NCBI RefSeq assembly: GCF_027579695.1
Contig: NC_083571.1
Location: 33,832,443 to 33,896,442 of the forward strand
DNA from: Neoarius graeffei
Taxonomy: Eukaryota; Chordata; Actinopteri; Siluriformes; Ariidae
DNA length: 64,000 bases
Direction: 5' to 3'
Below, one piece after another: positions 41,808 to 55,100 of the stretch. The position numbers were made by a program, and so were the translations under genes. Under the pieces are notes generated by a model. It was not told where the DNA came from, did no database searches, and worked only from the letters and a program-made list of their open reading frames with translations. How positions within the stretch are numbered: position 1 is the stretch's first letter; every line of letters begins with the position of its first letter.

Positions 41808-42900
41808 GGTTGTTTCAGACAGTTAATATTCCTCACTAATCCCTGTAATCTTGGTGTCTTGTGTGTTTGGAGTAAAGCACAGAACCCAATCCCACCTGAT
41901 TTGGCTCATCAGCTTTACTCGGTCTTAGCACAAGGTGATTGCCAAAACAGCTGGACTCTAGACATGCTGCCTATCCTCATGTTTCAGTCATGTAATTTTA
42001 TATTGTGCTCAGGACCACATTTCTGTCTTATCTAGAAAAAGCAAACATAACTAGAGTTATAAATTTCATGCCTTACTTCCAGTCTCATACATGACCCTTC
42101 TCCCTATTTTGGAGTGTGATATACCTCGCAGTTGTCCCATAACATAGCTAGCTTGATAACATAGCTACGAGGCAGCACTATAAGGACAATCTGCTGCACT
42201 GCTGCTTGTTTAGATGAATGTAGTGAAGTACAATAGGGTTGTCAATTACCAGTACGAATGAAAACGTAAAGCACAGGCACAGAAACATTGATGCAGTCAG
42301 TCCTGTATTCAGGCCTCAAAATGGCAGCAATTATACAATTTGAAATAGACAGATATGCGATACATCACTGAAATGAATTGGGGTTGTGTATGATTCTGTA
42401 TGCGGAGAAAAGGTTTTGAACTTTGCACAAAGCCTTGGTGAAACATGGTGGTGGGAGCATCATTTGGTGGGGTTGCTTTTCATCAGCAGGAACTGGCAAT
42501 CTGGACAGGGCTGCAGGTAACATCAGGATGGACAGACAGATGGATAGATGGCTTTTCATTCCCAGTGACTAAATACAGTTAAAGCTGCTGCTTTGTTATT
42601 GCCATGGCGGCTATGACACCATTTTCCTGATGGACAAAGAACAAGGAGTTCATCTGCATACGCTGAACTTTCAACTCCGTATTCAGATCTCAAGACGATT
42701 GAAACTTTCAATCTCCTCCAAAAGTTCAGAATATGTGCAGTAGCCTAGAGGTCCTTCCCCTCAAATGTCCTGACTTACATACCCCCCCCCCCCCCCCAAA
42801 AAAAGTAAAAACCATCCAACCTCGACATTTTGTTATTAAATCATAACATGTCTGACATTATTAATGATCATAATATAAATTAATGAACACACCGTTTTGT
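39901..42900. other. Intergenic spacer between sorbs2 and pdlim3
   Basis: No coding gene. It holds (CA)n at 41220-41250, (GT)n(GA)n at 41632-41675 and (TC)n(CA)n at 41742-41806. A Tc1-like transposase scrap on + near 42430-42540 ([16 protein letters not shown]) and a run of 17 C followed by A at 42782-42805 are also present. Confidence 0.6.
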
Positions 42901-42924
42901 TTTTAAGTCTTTATCAGAGAAATT

Positions 42925-43388
42925 AGATCCCAGATGAGCAGTATTAACTTTAATGTCATATACATGAACAAAAACAGATCTCAGATCAGTCACATGAACT
43001 GTTCATTCTAATGTCAAAGACTTTAAGCAATACGAAAATGAGCAGACTGATCTCAGGTCAGTCAAACTTTCAAATGTTACTGTCATGTATGTACATTTTA
43101 AGCAAAATGAAACTGAAAAATTGGATTTCAGATTTTCAGATGTGTGTAATTCATTGTTGATGTTAATGTAGTACTATATACTGTAGGATCTTTAAGCGTT
43201 ATATGAACTGATCCCAGATCTGTAGGATTAAGTTTTTTTAAATTTTATTTTAGTGTACAGCAGTTTTATCAACTGGCATCACATTCATCAGAGATTTAAA
43301 CATTATACAGCTTACAGAGCTGATCTCAGATCAGTAATGTTACAAATGTTGGCATTTCTGAGAGTTACAGAACTGATCTCAGATCAGT
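42925..43388. repeat. Array of near-palindromes CTGATCTCAGATCAG upstream of pdlim3
   Basis: Copies, intact or degenerate, at 42925, 42975, 43046, 43121, 43205, 43320 and 43372. Spacers share words such as AATGTCA, CTTTAAGCAA and ATGAAC, so the array looks like a diverged tandem repeat of roughly 70-110 bp. It ends about 250 bp before the pdlim3 start codon. Confidence 0.65.
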
Positions 43389-43445
43389 GCCACAGGACTA
43401 AAGGATGACTGGAAGTGAGAACACAGGGATGATAAGAATGAAGAG

Positions 43446-43448
<3 letters not shown>

Positions 43449-43492
<44 letters not shown>
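43449..43492. repeat. (GA)n microsatellite in the pdlim3 5' region
   Basis: About 22 GA units, some 150 bp before the pdlim3 ATG; may act as a GAGA-type promoter element. Confidence 0.93.
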
Positions 43493-43496
<4 letters not shown>

Positions 43497-43643
43497 AGAT
43501 GCAAGATCTATCCAAATAGCTCGTCCTGGGAGGTGGGGTCCTTTCCTGTTTTAAAAGAGCCTAAACACGGGACAGTGCTCCATTCTGCTGGAGGATACAT
43601 AATCTATACACACACACACACACACACATACAGAGCAAAGGAC

Positions 43644-43736
43644 ATGCCACACTGTGTTATACTGGATGGACCAGCACCATGGGGCTTCCGGCTGATTGGA
43701 GGAAAGGATTTCAACCAACCTTTCACTATCGCAAAG
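43644..43736 (+). CDS. pdlim3: pdlim3 exon 1, PDZ start
   Basis: 31 codons from an ATG with G at -3, ending AAG|GTGAGT. Encodes [20 protein letters not shown] then [15 protein letters not shown] is the PDZ carboxylate-binding loop of the PDLIM family. A (GT)n run begins right after the donor (43740-43766). Confidence 0.96.
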
Positions 43737-43832
43737 GTGAGTGTGTGTGTGTGTGTGTGTGTGTGTTAGATCAATTAAGTATTGTATGTAAAAACCTAAT
43801 TGTAAATATTTGAGCCTTGGTGCATACACTTC

Positions 43833-43864
<32 letters not shown>

Positions 43865-46800
43865 AGTAACAGCTGTAATAAAGATTCATTTGAGGAGCTG
43901 GATGTGCACCCTGCAACAAGTCCAACAGTAAGTGTTAAAGTGAGTGTGCACTCAGGAACGCTTACTTCGAACACACTTTGTTAAAAAAGGCTGGATAAAA
44001 TGGAAACTTGGTTATGAACATGGCCCAAGAACAGGACTGGGATAGATTTCTTGTTATTGTAAAAGCCAAACTAAATTTAGAGAGAGAGAGAGAGAGAGAG
44101 AGATGCTAAATGTTCTGCAGTGATTCATTCACGAGGAAGGCAGCACTGGGAAAGCTCACACCTGTTCCTGGAGTGGAATATTACGGCTCACTTTAACTAA
44201 ACAGCACTGACTGATGGACATGTTAATCAACCAAAACTTTTCTCGACAAAGACGTCACATGCAATACCTTATTTCAAATCTATCTAAAGATAACTGTACA
44301 AATACATATTTCAGATTTCATGACTAGCAGGACATAATATCTGAAACAGCAAGAAAGCTTAAATTTCACCCCCTTACAGAAAAACCACATGAACTTCACA
44401 TATGATTTCTCACATGTGAAATATGTGGAAAATGTGTTTTGCACATGGGAAACATGTGGTTTTGGCCCAATTTTATGTGAATCACATGTAGGAATGTTTT
44501 CCACATGTGCTCTATATGGTAACACATGTTACAAAATCTGATACCATGTATTCCACGTGTTACCACATGTGGTAACATGTGATCACATGTGAAATTCATG
44601 TGTTTTTTTCTGTAAGGGCCTGAACATGTTGATTTGAAAGATTTTAATATATTCCTACCATTGACAAAATCCCTGCATGTCTGTATCCACAACCTGAAAA
44701 CACCCTCATGTTCTCCTGCTATACTAGAACTAGTTAGATTTTAGCCACAGTGATTTATTTAGTCAAATTACCTAGCTTAACATGGATCCAATCTCCATAC
44801 ACTCACCAGCTACTTTAAGATGAACTAGTTCTGTTGCATGCTGAGATGCTTTTCTGCTCACCACGGTTGTAAAGAGTGATTATATGAGTTACTAGATCCT
44901 TCCTGGCAGCTCGAACCAATCTGGCCATTTTCCTCTGACTTTTCTTGTCAACAAGGCATTTATTTCCACCCACAGAACTGTCAATCATTTGATGTTTTTT
45001 GTTTTTTGCACCATTCTGTGTAAACTCTAGAGACTGTTGTGTTTGAAAACCCCAGGAGATCAGCAGTTTCTGAAATACTCAAACCAGTCCATCTGGCACC
45101 AATACCCATGCCACAGTGAAAGTCGCACTGTGTAAACGTAGATTACAATTTTTCCCATTCTGATGTTTGAACACTGTGAACATTCACTGAAGCTCTTGAT
45201 TTGTATCTGCATGATACAAGCTAGCTAAACACTAATAATCTATAGCAAATATCGATCTATCTATGTATGTCAGTCAACCTGCTGGAGATGAGCAGACTAC
45301 AAACATGGACAGCTCGGACTACAACTCCCAGTACACACAACGCCCTCTATCTCCTGCATTCTGACTCTCAGCTGACATTCATTTCCTCATCACCTGTCTC
45401 AGTATTTAAACCCCAGTCACACAAGCACACATTGCGAAGTATCGTTCTGGTTTTTCCGTACATACCAAGCCTTGTTATTCTCTGATTGCCTTCTGCCTGT
45501 TTGACCTTTGCTAGTGTTTTCTCATTTCCTCGATTTCTGTTTTGCCCATGTTACTCTGTTCGCTGATCACCCAACCCTAGCTTGTTCTTTGACTACGATA
45601 CCTGTCTCTCGTTTTGGCTTGGTTTGCTATTCTAAACCTGTCTTCCGCCGCATGTACAATACATCTGTCAGTGCCTGCATACTCACAGGATACTTCACCA
45701 GCAATCATGTAGTGGAGGATCACAAACAGACGGCTCTCAATGCACAGGGGCAACTGCTAAGAGAACACCAACAGATGCTCGCCAATCTGAACACCAGGAT
45801 GACGCAGCTAACAACTGTTATGTCGCAGGCGCTCCTAGCGCACACTGAATCTCCTCCTCGCGTGGCGTTGCAACTCCCCACATCAGAAAAGTTCGCTGGC
45901 GACCCCACTACATGTAAGGGCTTCTTGTTACAATGCTCACTGTATTTTGCCACCATGCCAGATATTCCGGAAGAACACAAACTCACTAAATTTCTGTCTG
46001 TCCTCACCAGCAAACACTCTGCTGGGCTACAGCCATCTGGAACAAAGGTGGAAAGCCAACGGGGTCATATGAACAGTTTCTCTCCCTATTCAAGAAGGTA
46101 TTCGATCATAAGCCCAAGGGAATCGAAATTGGGGAAAGCCTTCGCACTCGCTCACAAGGCACCAGAAGCATCGCAGAGTATGCCCTGGATTTCAGGACTC
46201 TTGCAGCCTCCAGTGGATGGAACGACCCAGCACTCAAAGCAGTCTTTCACCAGGGACTGCGCCCTGAAATACTCAGCGAGCTGGCATGTAGGGATGAGAA
46301 CCTCTCACTGGACTCCCTGATCGAACTGGCAATACGTCTAGACCAGCTGTTGAAGCACCGGCCTTTGCTCCTCACAGAGAAGAAGCCAATGTCGCCTCCC
46401 GAGGACCACGCACCCTTGGAGCTGTCACGCACACGGTTGTCCCGCACTGAGTGCGCCAGAAGGCACAAGGAGGGTTTGTGCTTCTACTGTGGGAGTGCCG
46501 GTCATGACATCCAACACTGCCCAGTTCAACCTGCCCGGGGAACCTCCACCGAGAGACCTGTTCCAGCCCAGTCTGGTGAGAAAACTTAACTCTAAATCCT
46601 TCAAAATCCCAGTGTTACTGAAGATGGCATCCTCCACTCATGTCCTGTCTGCCTTCATAGATTCAGGAGCAGAAGGGAACTTCATCAGCGAAGCCTTCAT
46701 GCAAAAGTTCAACCTGCCAATCACCTCTCTTCAAAGTGCGCTTAGCATCCGGACTATCGACAGTGGATCCATAGGCAACGGCCTAGTCACATCATGGACA

Positions 46801-49800
46801 CAGCTGCTGCAGATACAAGTGGGGGCCCTACATCACAAACTAATCTCTTTGTACGTCACGACCACTGACCATCATGATATCATCCTCGGCTCCCCCTGGT
46901 TACAACTGCATGATCCCCTCATCTCATGGCAGAACAAGGAGATACTCGAGTGGTCACCTACCTGCTTTCAGAGCTGCCTCTCTCATCCCCAACTCATCGT
47001 CTCCTCCACCTCAGTTGAAAGCCCGCTCCCCGACTCCATGAACAATGTTCCAGAATGCTACCAGGATCTTTCTGAAGTCTTCAGCAAGGGGAAGGCCTGC
47101 AGACTACCACTGCATAGGCCCTGCGACTGTGCCATTGAGCTGTTGCCAGGCATGGCACCACCATGAGGTTGCATCTGCCCCCTTTCCCAGAAAGAACATG
47201 CTGCCATGGAAGAGTACATCCAGGAGGCTCTCAAACAAGGTTACATCTGGCCGTCAAAATCTCCTGCCTCGGCCAGCTTCTTCTGCATGGAGAAACGAGG
47301 AGGTGGACTTGGGCCCTGCATAGACTATAGATGGCTTAGTGAAGTCACCATTAAATATCCGTATCCTCTCCCTCTGGTTCTGGCAGTTCTGGAGCAACTC
47401 AGATCAGCCAAGGTGTTTTCCAAGCTGGATCTTTTAAGTGCCTAGAACTTGATCCTGTCAGAAATGGAGAGCTGAGGTGAAGTGAGGACCCAAGAGCAGA
47501 CTCAAAACAGGCAGTGTACAGAAAAACTTCTTTAATGAAGTAGAGGGCAGAGGTACAGTAGGGCTCAGGCAAAAATCAGTGGTCAAAGAACGGGCCAGGA
47601 GGTCAAAAACACAGAGGAGCAGATAGGCATGGTCAGGGACAAAGACAGGACAGAAAAATCTTCACAAAAAAACAAAAAACACAGGTACAAGAGAAATCCA
47701 GGCAGAGGAAGCAAAAACACAATCCAAAAGAACAGGCAGGTAAAATGGACAAAAAACTGGACAGAGAACTAGACAAAAAACAAGGAACAATTCAGGCAGG
47801 GGGAATCAAGAAGACACAATACCAAAGGGTTGTAGCAAAGTGAGGAAAGTCTACAAGAGACAGTCTGGCAACTGGAGTAGCTCCAAACAGTTCTTAAAAA
47901 GGCCCTGGCTGATGGGAGAGGAGTGGTAGCAGGTGTAGGAGTGCCACTTCAGGGAAAATGGTCTTCAGCAAGGCAGGACTGAATTCCTGTCCCGGATCCG
48001 GCCTGGAGCCAGCATGGAAGTCCCACAAACTCGGTTATGGATGGACTGTACTGGACTGTGACAGTACCCCCCCCCCCTTCAACGGGCGCCTCCAGGTGCC
48101 TTAGGAAGTGCCTCAGGGTGTTGTTGGGGGAAGTCCATGATGAGGGTGGCATCCATGATGAACCTGGCAGGAACCCAGCTCCTTTCCTCAGGACCATACC
48201 CCTCCCAATCAATCAGGTACTGGAGTCCTCTGCCTCTGCGTTGTACCTTCAGCAACCTCCTGACAGTGAAGACCTCACCACCATCTATGAACCTGGGAGG
48301 AGGAGGGGGTTTGGAGGTTGGGGACAGGGAACTGGAGACAAGGGGTTTGACTTGGGAGACATGGAAAGTTGGGTGAATACGGCGTATGGTTACAGGCAGA
48401 GACAGTCTTACAGAGCAGGGATTAATTACCTTGGAGATGGGGAAAGGCCCTATGAACCTGGGAGCCAATTTGCGGGAGACCGTCTTGAGGGGCAGGTGGT
48501 GAGTGGAGAGCATTACCCGCTGCCCCACCCGATAGATGGGAGCTGCCGAGCAGTATTTGTCAGCTTACTCTTTAAACATCTTGACAGAACATAGGAGCTT
48601 TTTCCTGGTCAATGCCCATGTTCTCTTGCAGTGGCACACAAACACCTGGGCAGAGGGCACGGCGACTTCTTCTTGGACAGGGAAGAGTGGTGGCTGGTAA
48701 CCCAGAGAGCACTGGAAAGGGGAAAGACCTGTAGCAGAGGTGGGTAAGGAGTTGTGAGCATACTCTATCCAAGGAAGGGTCTTGCTCCAGGAGGCAGCAT
48801 CCTTGGACACCATGCACCTGAGAGCCACTTCCAGCTCCTGGTTGGCCCATTCCGTCTGTCCATTGGTCTGAGGGTGAAAACTTGAAGACAGACAGAAGCA
48901 CCAATGAGTTTACAGAAAGCCTTCCAGAATTGGGCAGAGAACTGGGGTCCATGGTCTGATACAATGTCTGAGGGGAGTCCATGTAGACAGAAAACATGGA
49001 GTATCAGCAATTCAGCGGTCTCCTTGGAGGTGGGAAGCTTGGACAGAGGGATAAAATGAACAGCTTTAGAAAAATGGTCGACAACAGTAAGGATACAAGT
49101 ATTGCCACCTGAATTAGGGAGTCCTGTGACAAAATCCAGGGCTATGTGTGACCAGGGCCGGTGGGGAACAGGAAGGGGTCTCAGCAGGCCAGCAGGGGGT
49201 CTGTTGCCAGTCTTGTTCCTGGCGCAGATGTTGCAAGCTGCCACAAATCTCTGGACATCCTCCTTGATGGATGGCCACCAAAAATGTTGTCGGATGAGTG
49301 CTAGAGTCCGGGCTGCTCCTGGGTGTCACACCGTTCTGGAACCATGACCCCACTGCAACAACTGTGCCCGCAAAGAAACAGGAACAAAAAGATGGTTAAG
49401 GGGTGCATTACTGGGCCCTGGGTCCTGCTCATGGGCCTTCTGGATCAAGGTTTCCACCTCTAACAGAGCGGCCCCCACCAGGCACCGTGGAGGAAGGATG
49501 GTCTCAGGGGAGATCGAGTCCTCCTGGAGGGGAGAAAACATTCTGGACAAGGCATCGGGCTTACCATTCTTAGAGCCTGGGCAGAAGGAAAATGTGAACT
49601 TGAAGTGAGAAAAGAAGAGAGACAATCGAGCCTGACAAGAATTGAGGCGCTCGGCAGTCCTGAGGTATTCGAGGTGCTTGTGATCTGTCCATACGATGAA
49701 GGGAAGGTCTGACCCCTCCAACCAATGTCTCCATTCTTCCAAGGCCAGTTTAACGGCCAACAGTTCCCTATTGCCGATGTCATAGTTTCACTCAGAGGGG

Positions 49801-52095
49801 GAAAGCCGACGAGAGAAGAAGGAGCAAGGATGAAGCTTGTTGTCACTAGCCGATCTTTGGGACAATATGGCCCCAACCCCTGACTCTGAAGCATTGACCT
49901 CAACCACAAACTGCTGGGATGGATCTGGAAAGGTGAGTATAGGTGCTGACGTGACCCTTTGTTTGAGCTCGGAGAATGCCTTCTCAGCCCCTTCCCTCCA
50001 GCTGAAAGGGACCTTGGTGGAAGTTAGAGCCATGAGGGGCCCAGCCACCGTACTAAAGTTCCTGATGAATTGCCTGTAGAAATTTGCAAACCCAAGAAAC
50101 CACTGGAGTTCTTGCCGAGAGGACAGGGTGGGGCAGTCAGCAACTGCCTTGAGTTTCAGGGGGTCCATCTGAATCTGTGCGGGGGAGATAATGAAACCCA
50201 GAAAGGAGACAGAACTTCTATGGAACTCACATTTCTTGGCCTTAACAAAGAGTTTATTTTCCAGGAGTTGTTGAAGGACCTGCATCATCAAGGGAGCATT
50301 CATCAAGGGAGCAGGAAAAAATCAATATATCATCCAGATAAACAAAACCAAAAAGGTTAAAGTAGTCCCTCAGGACATCATTAACGAGGGCCTGGAAAAT
50401 CGCAGGACCGTTAGTCAGGCCGAACGGAATCACGAGATATTCATAGTGGCCCATGGGGGTGTTGAACGCCTTCTTCCATTTATCCCCTTCCCTGATCCTC
50501 ACGAGGTGGTAAGCATTATGCAGGTCTAACTTGGTGAAAATCTGGGCTCCCTGGAGTAACTCAAACGCCGTAGACATGAGAGGTTGGGGGTAACGGTTCT
50601 TGATGGTGATGTCATTTAGCCCATGGGAATCAATGCAAGGGCACAAGGATTTGTCCTTCTCCACAAAATAGAATCCTGCTCCTGCAGGAGAAAAGGAGGG
50701 ACAAATAATTCCAGCTGCTAAGGACTCAGTGATGTATTTATCCATGGCTTGGCTTTCAGAAGAAGAGAAAGAGTAAAGTCGCCCCTTAGGTGGTACAGTC
50801 CCAGGGAGAAGGTCAATTCCACAGTCATAGGGCCTATGGGGAGGAAGGGAAGCCGCTTGAGACTTGCTGAACACAGGTTTTAAGTCATTATACTCAGGAG
50901 GCACGTTAGAGAGGTCAGGATATTCACCAATGGTGGGCTGGAGCAGCTTGGCGTGAGGGAGGGCAGATCTCAGGTATGACAATAAACAGAATTGACTCCA
51001 TCCTAAAATGGTGTTGTTAGTCCAGTTGACATGGGGGTTATGTAGAGTTAGCCAGGGCAGACCAAGAACTATGGGCACATGGGGATTGCTCATGACAAAA
51101 AACTGGATGGATTCAGAGTGGTTGCCAGAAATTCTTAAGGTGACCGGGGCTGTTTTATGGGTGATAGTGGTCAGACCAGTACCGTTAAGGGTCAGGACAG
51201 TGAGGGATGGGTTCAGAGCCAGTAGTGGAATCCCCACGTGCTTGGCGGTGGTCAAGTAGATCAGGTTTCTGTCAGCCCCTGAATCAATGAGTGCCTGGAG
51301 GTCGTGGGGCTGATTGCCATGGATAATGACCACTGGGAGTAGCGGTCGACTGGTAGGGGGCTGATTCTGGACATTGCTCACCAGGGCCCCTAAACTCACT
51401 GGTGGGCTCTTCCTTTTAGAGGGCAAGATTGGCAGAAGTGCCCCAGCTGTCCGCAATAAAAACATGCCCTCATATCCCGACAGCGCTGTCGTTCCTCAGG
51501 TGAGATGCAGGCTTGGTCTACCTGCATTGGCTCAGCGGAAGGAATGGGGGGCTGAGGGGGAGCAAGACTAGTCCGAGTTCTCTCTTTCACCCGCTGTCTG
51601 ATCCGGGAGTCAATATGACTGGCGAGGTCCATGAGACCGGGGAGATCAGGTGGCAGTTCTCATGAGAACTTTTATAACAGGAGGACAGAGGGCGGTAAGG
51701 AGCAATAGCCTAGCCTAACAATAAGCAATACTGGACAATGTGCAATATAAAGTGCAATATCTCTCCTGCTGCCCCCCCATTCTCCTCCCCCCTTCACCCC
51801 TCCTCTCTCTCCCCCCAACCTTTCTTACCTATATCTTATTCTTTTTATATTTGTATATGTAAATACTTAATTTATTTAAATTTATCTCGAAGTTTTCTCT
51901 ATTTCTTTTCTCTGTTTATCTGTCATGATGCTGCTGGAATCTTAATCTCCCTGAGGGAACCCACCCAAAGGGATCAATAAAGTTTTATCTAATCTAATCT
52001 AATATTTTGAGACCATTCTTCTGTCCTTGCTATCAAAGTCTTAAAGAATCCAGACTGTTTTCAATATTTTTCTATCTTTCCATGACTAGACATGA

Positions 52096-52142
<47 letters not shown>

Positions 52143-55100
52143 CACTGAAGTGGTTCCTCCACAGATGAACAGTTGGACATCATTGTTTTTGTGTGACGTT
52201 TCCCAGCTGTAGTTCTGCTCTAATGAGCTTTGGCTCTTGGTGCGATCACACCATTCGTCCCGCGTTTCAGCTAAAAGACAGACGGCCATGTTTGGTCAAA
52301 AAGTCCTACTTCTCTCTCTCTCTCTCTCTCTCTCTCACTCACTCACACACACACACACACACACACACACAAAGAACACACTGTTTTGTCATTTCATTAA
52401 AGATGTAACTCAAATAGAAAGCATGTCATGAGAATTTTCCAAACTGATGCTCTGTATGTAACCTGTTTACAGAACAAGGTGTGATGTGGGACATATCTTC
52501 GTCATGATAGTGTTTATTGGCTGTGCTTTGGGATCTGTCAACAGTGCCCTGATGATGAGGCCTTCACAATGGTTTTCATGTGGCCTATTTAGATCATAAG
52601 GTGTGGTTTGGGACACGTCCAGATATTTGATCTAATGCAAGTGCTCATTAGATGAAGATTTATAACTAAATGGTCAGATGTTTCTCTTTAGATGTTTATG
52701 CACTAAGGCAGGTGGACTGATGAGACTTTATGCACTAAGGCAGTGGACTGATGAGAATGAAACATTCATCGAGGTGTTTGTGGCCTATAGAGTGATGATT
52801 CAGGTGCGAAAGTGTTAACATGAATAAGGCATGTGGTTTGGGACAAGTCCACAGATGTTTGAGATGATTGTGATGGTGTTTATGTGGACTGTTTAGTCAA
52901 ATCTCATAATAGTGTTTAAGGTACAGTATGAGGTTTGGGACACACCCATGGAAGACTGATGACAGTGAGACAATCAGGATGTTGTTAATCTAGTCTATAT
53001 AGTGACTATTGGGACACATCCACAGTGGAGCTGATGATGGTGAGACGAAATGTGACTGTACTGACCTTACTTAATAATCAAAAGTTTCCGTAATTCGGGA
53101 ATTTGTTTCTTTATGTTAGTGTGCTGGCGGCACGGTGGTGTAGTGGTTAGCGCTGTCGCCTCACAGCAAGAAGGTCCGGGTTCGAGCCCCGTGGCCGGCG
53201 AGGGCCTTTCTGTGTGGAGTTTGCATGTTCTCCCCGTGTCCACGTGGGTTTCCTCCGGGTGCTCCGGTTTCCCCCACAGTCCAAAGACATGCAGGTTAGG
53301 TTAACTGGTGACTCTAAATTGACCGTAGGTGTGAATGTGAGTGTGAATGGTTGTCTGTGTCTATGTGTCAGCCCTGTGATGACCTGGCGACTTGTCCAGG
53401 ATGAACCCCGCCTTTCGCCCGTAGTCAGCTGGGATAGGCTCCAGCTTGCCTGCGACCCTGTAGAACAGGATAAAGCGGCTAGAGATAATAAGATGAGATG
53501 AGATGTTAGTGTGCTAGCTGGTAAACCTGATTTTTTTTAAACCAGAGGGAATAAGTAGCGCCGTCAGAGTAGGATGCTATTTCAAACATATCCAGAGGAT
53601 GAGGTCCTGCTAAAGATTTCAATAAATCTGTAGTTTTGTAAATTCTCCTTACTTAAACAAACAACCCCACAGCCCCTCCCCCCACAAAAACAAGCAAACA
53701 AACAATATACACATCATTTTCTAGGATCATATTATAGTATTATAGTATATCATATTATAGTACAGAAATTGCTCAGCTCAAACAGCACTCTTAGCTAGCA
53801 TATCATACTACAGTATTAGCAAGCTAGCATTCCACAAGTAATGAGCAGTTTTTCTGGTCATTTTCTGTCAAGATTTTTTTTTTCACCAATGTTGTGTGGT
53901 TTCTCTCTCTCTCTCTCTCTCTCTGTTAAACTGTATTGTTGAAATTTAACATAAACATCACTTTATATTAAAATTCCTCATCTCTCTCAGTCATATCAGC
54001 TTGCTAACTAGCTGTAATGATATAAATCTAGTTATATCTCAATCTAATCTTCTAATCTTCTTTTCATGTTTGTTGTTAAGTCTATCAGTCTTATTAAAGT
54101 CTGTTTTACTGTATGATATGCTAGATATCAGTCCCTTGAGTTCTGGCTACAGTTTCTATTAATATCATTCAGCAAACGTCCCCCTGTGAGAACCTCAGTG
54201 TGTTTCCTCCAGTTCACACGGGGTCTTGAAGGAGGATGGAGTGATTGCCTTTTTTCTGCAGACATTACTTCACGTACTTCTCAGAGCCTTGTGGTAAATA
54301 TTTAGTTATTCATCCTTCTTTAATTCCTCAGAACGGTTTGTAGCCAGACGGCCTTCACATGTTTGTCAGTGAAATCTACACTCACCAGCCACTTTAATAG
54401 GAACTTCTTGTTGATTCTAAGATTCCTGTTCTTGGCTGCAGGACTGGAACTGAATGTGGGCTTATGTTGTTGCACGCTGAGATGCTTTTCTGCTCACCAT
54501 GGTTGTAAAGAGTTGCTATGAGTTACTATATCTTTCCTGGCAAAACCAATCTGGCTATTTTCCTCTGACCTCTCTTATCAACAAGGCGTTTATTTCCACC
54601 CACAGAACTGTCCCTCACTCAATGTTTGTTTTTTGTTCGCACCATTCTGTGTAAACTCTACCCTGCCAACACACCCATGTGGGTCCCACATGGGTTGAAT
54701 GTGGGCTGCCCAGCTGGGCTCCAGTCGGTTTTGGCCAAGGGTTATGCGGTGGCCCCATGTGGGCAAGCCCAGTTGGGCTAAAAGTGGGTTTCATATGGGC
54801 CCTAGCTAAAACCTACTTGGGCAACCCAGGTTTCTCCCATCTGGGTCCCACAGAGACTGTTGTGTGTGAAAACCCCAGGAGATCAGCAGCTTCTGAAATA
54901 TTGTACTCAACCAGTCCATCTGGCACCAACACCCATGCCACAGTGAATGTCACACTTTGAGATCACAAGTTTTCCCATTCTGATGTTTGAAATGAACATT
55001 AAAGTGTACCGGTACTGGTCATGCTTACAACATTAATCGTGTTTTATGTATTACTTATAGACAAAAGACGCGCACATTCAGTCAAAAAAATCCACCGTAA

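Larger units (their letters stand above)
45268..47455 (+). mobile_element. Second Gypsy element, truncated by a third
   Basis: 5' LTR 45268-45687, then gag and the first part of pol, ending where the opposite-strand Gypsy at 47456 begins. No 3' part is found on the far side. A related solo LTR on the minus strand is at 63319-63733. Confidence 0.85.
47456..51660 (-). mobile_element. Third Gypsy chromovirus, minus strand, 5' truncated
   Basis: On the minus strand, a gag zinc knuckle (51396-51632) and pol (down to 48079) lead to a chromodomain, a C/G tract (48069-48079), and a 3' LTR at 47456-48063. The 5' LTR and most of gag are missing at the right end. It inserted into the second Gypsy element. 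Confidence 0.9.

Noticed and set aside
43533-43643. Upstream in-frame extension of pdlim3 exon 1 from an ATG at 43533
   Set aside because: It would translate the (CA)n repeat; the family starts at MPHCVILDG, so 43644 is the start.
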